Position numbers and translations under genes: made by a program. From assembly GCA_022702705.1 (NCBI GenBank), contig CM040428.1, positions 101,319,805 to 101,383,804 on the forward strand: DNA of 64,000 bases, given 5' to 3'. Source of the stretch: Papilionanthe hookeriana x Papilionanthe teres (lineage: Eukaryota > Streptophyta > Magnoliopsida > Asparagales > Orchidaceae). Below the pieces are notes generated by a model. The model did not search any database, had not been told where the DNA came from, and saw only the letters and a program-made list of their open reading frames with translations. The stretch's first letter is position 1. Each line of letters begins with the position of its first letter. Shown here in pieces: positions 55,301 through 61,300 of this stretch.

Positions 55301-58300
55301 AAAACAGTTATAACTACTCAACCCCTAAAAAATAAAAAATTTGCCATGTTAATTTAGTTTAATTAGCTATCATGGGTTTGGGAAGACTGGGTTGAGCATA
55401 GCATATAAAGCCTGGACAATGCTATTATTTAAACACTCAGCCTTAAATACAATGCAGCATAATCTCAGGACAGGCATTGCCCCAGCATCATTTGATGAAA
55501 ATAAGTAACATCGACGAAAAATATTTAATCATGGAGTCGCTTCTGAAAAATATAAACATCATTTAAACATAAAAAATTCATTGGAAGAGCTTCCAAAGTG
55601 TTCAAAACATGAATCAAGGCAACATTCTCGAGAGAGAATAAAAATCAAGGCATAGTAGCATGAGTTAATGTACACCAGAAAAAGATACCTGTCCAGCTGA
55701 GAGAAGGCATTTTGAACCTGGAAAAGTGTTGAATATGAGCTTCAATGGAATAAAGAGGGATTGCAGTTCAAAAAAGAGATGAATAGCTAAAAATAAAGCA
55801 CTTAGACGACTGCAATCATCTACGGCGTGTTGCAATTTCCTCTGGTTAATTTCACTGAAGCTTGCAATTCATACAGTTTAAACAGTGAATCCAATATATA
55901 ATTTTTCAGATTTGGTAAATTGTGATTTACATCTAGCCGATAGCAGATCTACATAATCTACTGATATCCACTTAAACACTCTTAAAACAAAAATCCACCA
56001 AAACTCTCAGAATATAACCCAGCCAAAATTGGTTTGAGTATGTCAACAAACCTAATTCCCCAAACATTTTGGAAAATTTCAATTATATGATACGAGAGAA
56101 CCTATGAAATAGCTATAAAATGACAATTAACATAGATGGTGTTTATGATGCTTGAGAAAAGTGAAGAAACTGGTTGAGTATCAAAATCTTAAGGGAACAA
56201 AAAAAGAAAAATGAATTGGACCAAGCAGGATTAGCGTATAAAAAGGTGGCAATCAAATGCCGAACTGTAGTTAACTAATAGCACCAAAGGATGTCTTTGA
56301 TGTACAACTGTGACAATTGTTTAAAATAAATGATAGAAGTGAGAAAAAAAAAATTGCTGCAGGAGACAACATGTGGAATAAACAATATAAGAAAATCCAA
56401 ATGAAAAATCAAAGCACAAGGGCCCGGAAATACAAAGTAATGATAAAAAAAGAAGATGATGCAGCAATGTGCCTTTTTCACTTCCCTTTATTTATGGTTT
56501 AAGAATAAATACTCAAATTGAAAAAGGTTGGCAAATACTTATGGTTACATTTTACATGGAAACACAAGCATTTGAACAGCATTTTATTTACCAGATAAAC
56601 GACATTTTTTCATAGTTTCATGGCAAGATAAATCAAACTCATTTAAGAAAGGCATATCATGTTTTATCCTACATAAGTTTAATATGCATTTTAAAAGTTG
56701 AAGATGCTAAGCTCAATGATTAAAAATATAGTTATTTCTATAAAGCTCCATGTGGTTTAGTCCTTTTGTGAAAATGAACAAAGCATTGAAACTTCGTAAA
56801 CAAGGATGATAGTTTAGCCTATTTTGCAAATAAGAACAACTAACCCTGACCTACAAACTAGTTATCACTCTACTAACAATACTATGTTTTCAAAACAACC
56901 CAAGAAGTAGAACCAATATTCACTAGAAACATAAGCATACATTCTGGGGTGACAAGAAATCATGAAGCGTATGTCAGTGTTAGTTGTACTTATTTGCAAA
57001 CAGGTTAAATTATTGTACTTATTTGTGAAATTTTCAGAAGTTGTACTTTTACACAAAAATTACCAACCTGTATGGATTTTTATAAAATAGCCCTTAACAA
57101 TATTTTTACCGTCTCAAAGCAGTTTTCAAAAAAATCATTCTTATTTAAGAAAACAGTTTTAAAAGTATGAAGCCGATGATATTCAAAGTACACCAACTTT
57201 GTCAGCATTTCACTGTTTATTAATAAATTCATGAATTTCCATTACGAATGGAAAGCATAAGACAATTTGTTCAAAATCCCATTAATCCTTTTCTACAAAC
57301 TCATTAATAATAATAATGCACCTTGGAAACTAAATAGTGTTAGTATTTGATACCAGAGTTAACCCAAACAACAAAATATAAAGCAAATAGGCAGTTACAA
57401 CCAACGACAACAAACACAACACGTGACACTCTGAAATAGGAAATAACACACGACTCACGACACGACACACGACAAGAGTTGATCTCGTGGTGGTGGTGGT
57501 GATCGGTGAGGGTTTGGAAGGTAATGGGATGATGGACGAGATGGTTGGCAAGCATAAAATATATATGAACATGTCGCAACTATTCTGGACTATGACAGCA
57601 AAAGGGAGGGCAGGAACAACAGCAGTAGTGATGTTAGAGGCCAAAACAGTGATGGCAATGGGTATGGAGGGGTGGAATAGTGGTGACATCAAATGGGAAG
57701 GGCTAGAACAGCGATGGCAGTGAGGATGGAGGGTGGGAACAGCGACCTGGAATGCGGTAGATTGTCGAATAGCCAAAGGAGGGCTGTCCTGTGCAGGGGC
57801 AGCGAGGAGAATGGCTGGACTGCGAGTAAACTATAGGAAAAACAGCAAAATACTGGTGTTGAGGTGACATGCAGCGAGAAGTGTGGGGCAGCAAAGCGGG
57901 AGGGATGCATCGGAGTTGGAGAAGGATAAACACTACCTGAAGACCAATATACAACCGAAGCACCACCTGGAACCCTAAGATACAACCCTTGAAGGGAGGA
58001 AAAGACACTAGTGGATGTCCCAATACAAAGCACATGAGAAACTAACACTAGACTCCTACGAAAACAAATATATAATAATAGGATAAATAGGAGTAACCCA
58101 AGAAGATCAGCCAGCTACTCAACAGGGACCAAACTTGGACCGATTCAGTCCAGGAACAGTTGCCAGATCGCGGCTTGTTCACATTGGGAGCAGGGGTGTT
58201 CCTGCGCGGTCTCCCAAGGTTGAGGGATCTTTGATGGTCGATCTCATCCGCCGAAGCTTTTGTCTTCTCATAGGAATCAGATCAGTCTCGTTGAAGGTAG

Positions 58301-61300
58301 CGAAAATGTTGTCATCTCATGATACATCACTCTTGTAGGTGTTTTCATCCAAAAGCACATCCCAATAGAACAATCATCCATAAACTTTTGGCATAACTTG
58401 AGCTGGAGTTGCCTATGGATAGATATCCTCATTTGCCAAACCTCAAGCCATCAAATCTATAATTGGCTTCTTCCACTCCTCGTACTCATCCGAGTTATCT
58501 GGTAAACAAGTATGCAAAGAGTAATCAACTCTGGGACAAAATTTATGGAAGGTTGGGTCATATTGAAGAGTAACTACTCATGAGAGGCTTGTTCTTCTTT
58601 TCTTTGAAAGGACCTGGATCCCACTATAAAATATTCCTTCCTACAAAGCTCCTAAGGTGATTTCCAATATTGTGGTTCATCCATCTTGCCTAATCAGTTG
58701 TCATTGGGTATACTACTAAACTAAATTTAATACCCCAATTACTTCGTATGGCTTCCAGAAGTGGTACAAAAGAGTTTCATCTCAGACATATTGGACCTCT
58801 CTCAATAGGGGCAACTCATAAAGCATCTTATATATCTAAGTACGAAGTTATCTTATATGGGATTGTCCTGTGTTTGATATCGTCTCCTCAAACTCGTGGC
58901 CTGTTTGGACATCTAATGTCAATCTTGTTGATGCTCCTCTCAATGCCTACAAAACAGTAGGTCGACCACAATCTCATACTCTACACGAATGCCCATTATC
59001 TCAGACTCAATATTTTTTTCAGTTGGAGTCTCTCTCCTTGGTTCAACTAAAATTGTTGGCGTCTCTTCTTTCTCGGCTAGAAATGAGCATCCTCTATAAA
59101 ATCTTCATCTTCCCCGAGATCACTATTTATTTCTTCAACTTCTCTCTGATCCGTGAAGGTGATCATTTCTCTAATTGTGCAATATGATATGGTATGCCCA
59201 AATTCATTGTACTTGAAACACTTCATGGCTGGGGCAAATTTGAGAAAGTGGATTGGTTCCACCTGTTCTCCATTTTGACCTAGTGTCTTCTCAGGCGAGG
59301 TTGGCTTGGATGTTCCGCTGAGTATACTCTTGTTGTAAGATCCTGTAGTTGAACTCTGCATGTAAGATGTGGTGGTCATCCAATAATGTTATCTCTCCAC
59401 ATTTGAAGCTACAGTCGGCAAATCATTGTTTGATCGAGAAGTGCAGAGAGAGAAAGAATGATCTGTATATGATCTTTATTGATTTAGAAAAAAGCTTATG
59501 ATAAGATTCCAAGAGATGTTAATTGGAGAATTCTACAAAAGAAAGGTGTTGATATGACTAATATTCAAGTCATTAAAGATATGTATATTAGAGTTATTAC
59601 TTCTACTCAAACAGAAAGGTGGTTTACATCAGGGATTGGCTTTAAGCCAATACCTTTTTGCTTTAGTTATGGATGCCTTTGTTGGATATTGACAGGAAGA
59701 TGTGCCTTGGTGTATGCTTTTCACTGACGATATCCTTCTTGTGGATGATACTTGAGAAAGAGTTCAGAATTAACTTTGACTATGGAGGCCTGCTTTAGAA
59801 TCTAAAGGCCATTATTTGAGTAGATCTAAAACTGAATACATGAAATGTAATTTTAGTAGTAGTAGATATAGTGGCAGAGTTGTAACAATGGGTGATCAAG
59901 TCATTAAATGGAGTGAACGTTTTAGACATCTCAAAGTTTATTGTTCAAAGTAATAGTGATATAGATAGCGATGCTATTAGTATAATTCAAGTTGGATGGT
60001 TAAAATGGAGGAATGCATCAGACATATTGTGTGATAGATAAGTACAGCTTAATTTAAAGGAAATCTTGTATAAAATGGTGGTAAGGCCTGCAATGCTTCA
60101 TGGCGCAAAATGTTAGCCTATAAAAGAGAAGCATAAAACTAAGTTAAGTATTGCTGAGATGAGAATGCTTAGGTGGATGAGTGGATTTACACTTGAGAGA
60201 AAAAATGTGAAATGGATATATACGTGAAATGGTTGGTGTAGCTCCAATAGCAGACAAGATTAGAGAGAGTCGTCTTAGATGGTCTGGTTACATTAAACGT
60301 CGGCCATCCGTTGATCTGGCTAGGAGAGTAGATGTTTTAGATTCGACTTATGTTAAGAAAGGTAGATGTAGACCAAAAATTCTCGAGATTGTTATAAAAA
60401 TGATCTTAATTTATTTGAATTAAATAAAAATATTACACTCAATAGGATAATGGAGAAAACGATCATGTAGTCGACCCCACTTAGTGGGATAAAGACTTGT
60501 TATTATTGTTGTTTTCACATCTTGTCTGTAATGAACTGATAGGCAGTCATGTTGCATCTCTCTTTTTATTTATGACCAAGTAGTGATCTTATCTTTTACC
60601 TCACGCTAGAATAAGTGCTTCATATTTTGCCACCAAAACAACACATTCTTCTTTAACTTGTTGGCAACTAGTTTTATCATTCTATCCAGTGGGATGTCCT
60701 GGTACTCGAAGAAAAATTCCACGGTCTTAAGCCACTCAGTGAACTCATCCAACCCTAATTGGTCATCAAAATGTGGTAAATTCACATTTACTTCAAAATT
60801 TTAACTTCTCAAATATTTCAGGTTAAGTCTTTAGGATTGAGTTTCTTCATCCCTAACATCCATATGGTGGGCGAGATTCACTCAATTCATTCAATCTAGC
60901 AAGACACCATTGTGGCTACGAGTGACCCGTCTAGATGGTCTCCATTCCTTAATTTCATTGAACTGTCGCAGCACTTGACAGAGTTGTCGTTGTATCTCCT
61001 CTACGGTAAACTCTTGATTGACATCCAGCTATTCACTCTCTGGTGGCATAAAGAATTAGGTTTGGATAAGTGTAAGAGTGTGTATAGGGATGATGTAGGG
61101 TGAGAAATAAAATTTGTTGGTTTTCAGTTTAAAAAATCAGCAAATGAAAGGATTTTTTGGTGTAAGTGGGGTTGGATATTGGTGGATTCTAGAGACCCTA
61201 GGATAAGACAAGGATTAGCTCTGATACCAAATGATACCAGAGTTAACCCAAATCATAATGTAAAAAGCAAATATTATTAATACAAGCAAATAGACAGTTA

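Noticed and set aside
57330..58048. Long open frames on both strands as host protein genes
   Set aside because: They lie within the element B LTR, overlap one another in several frames and have low-complexity compositions.
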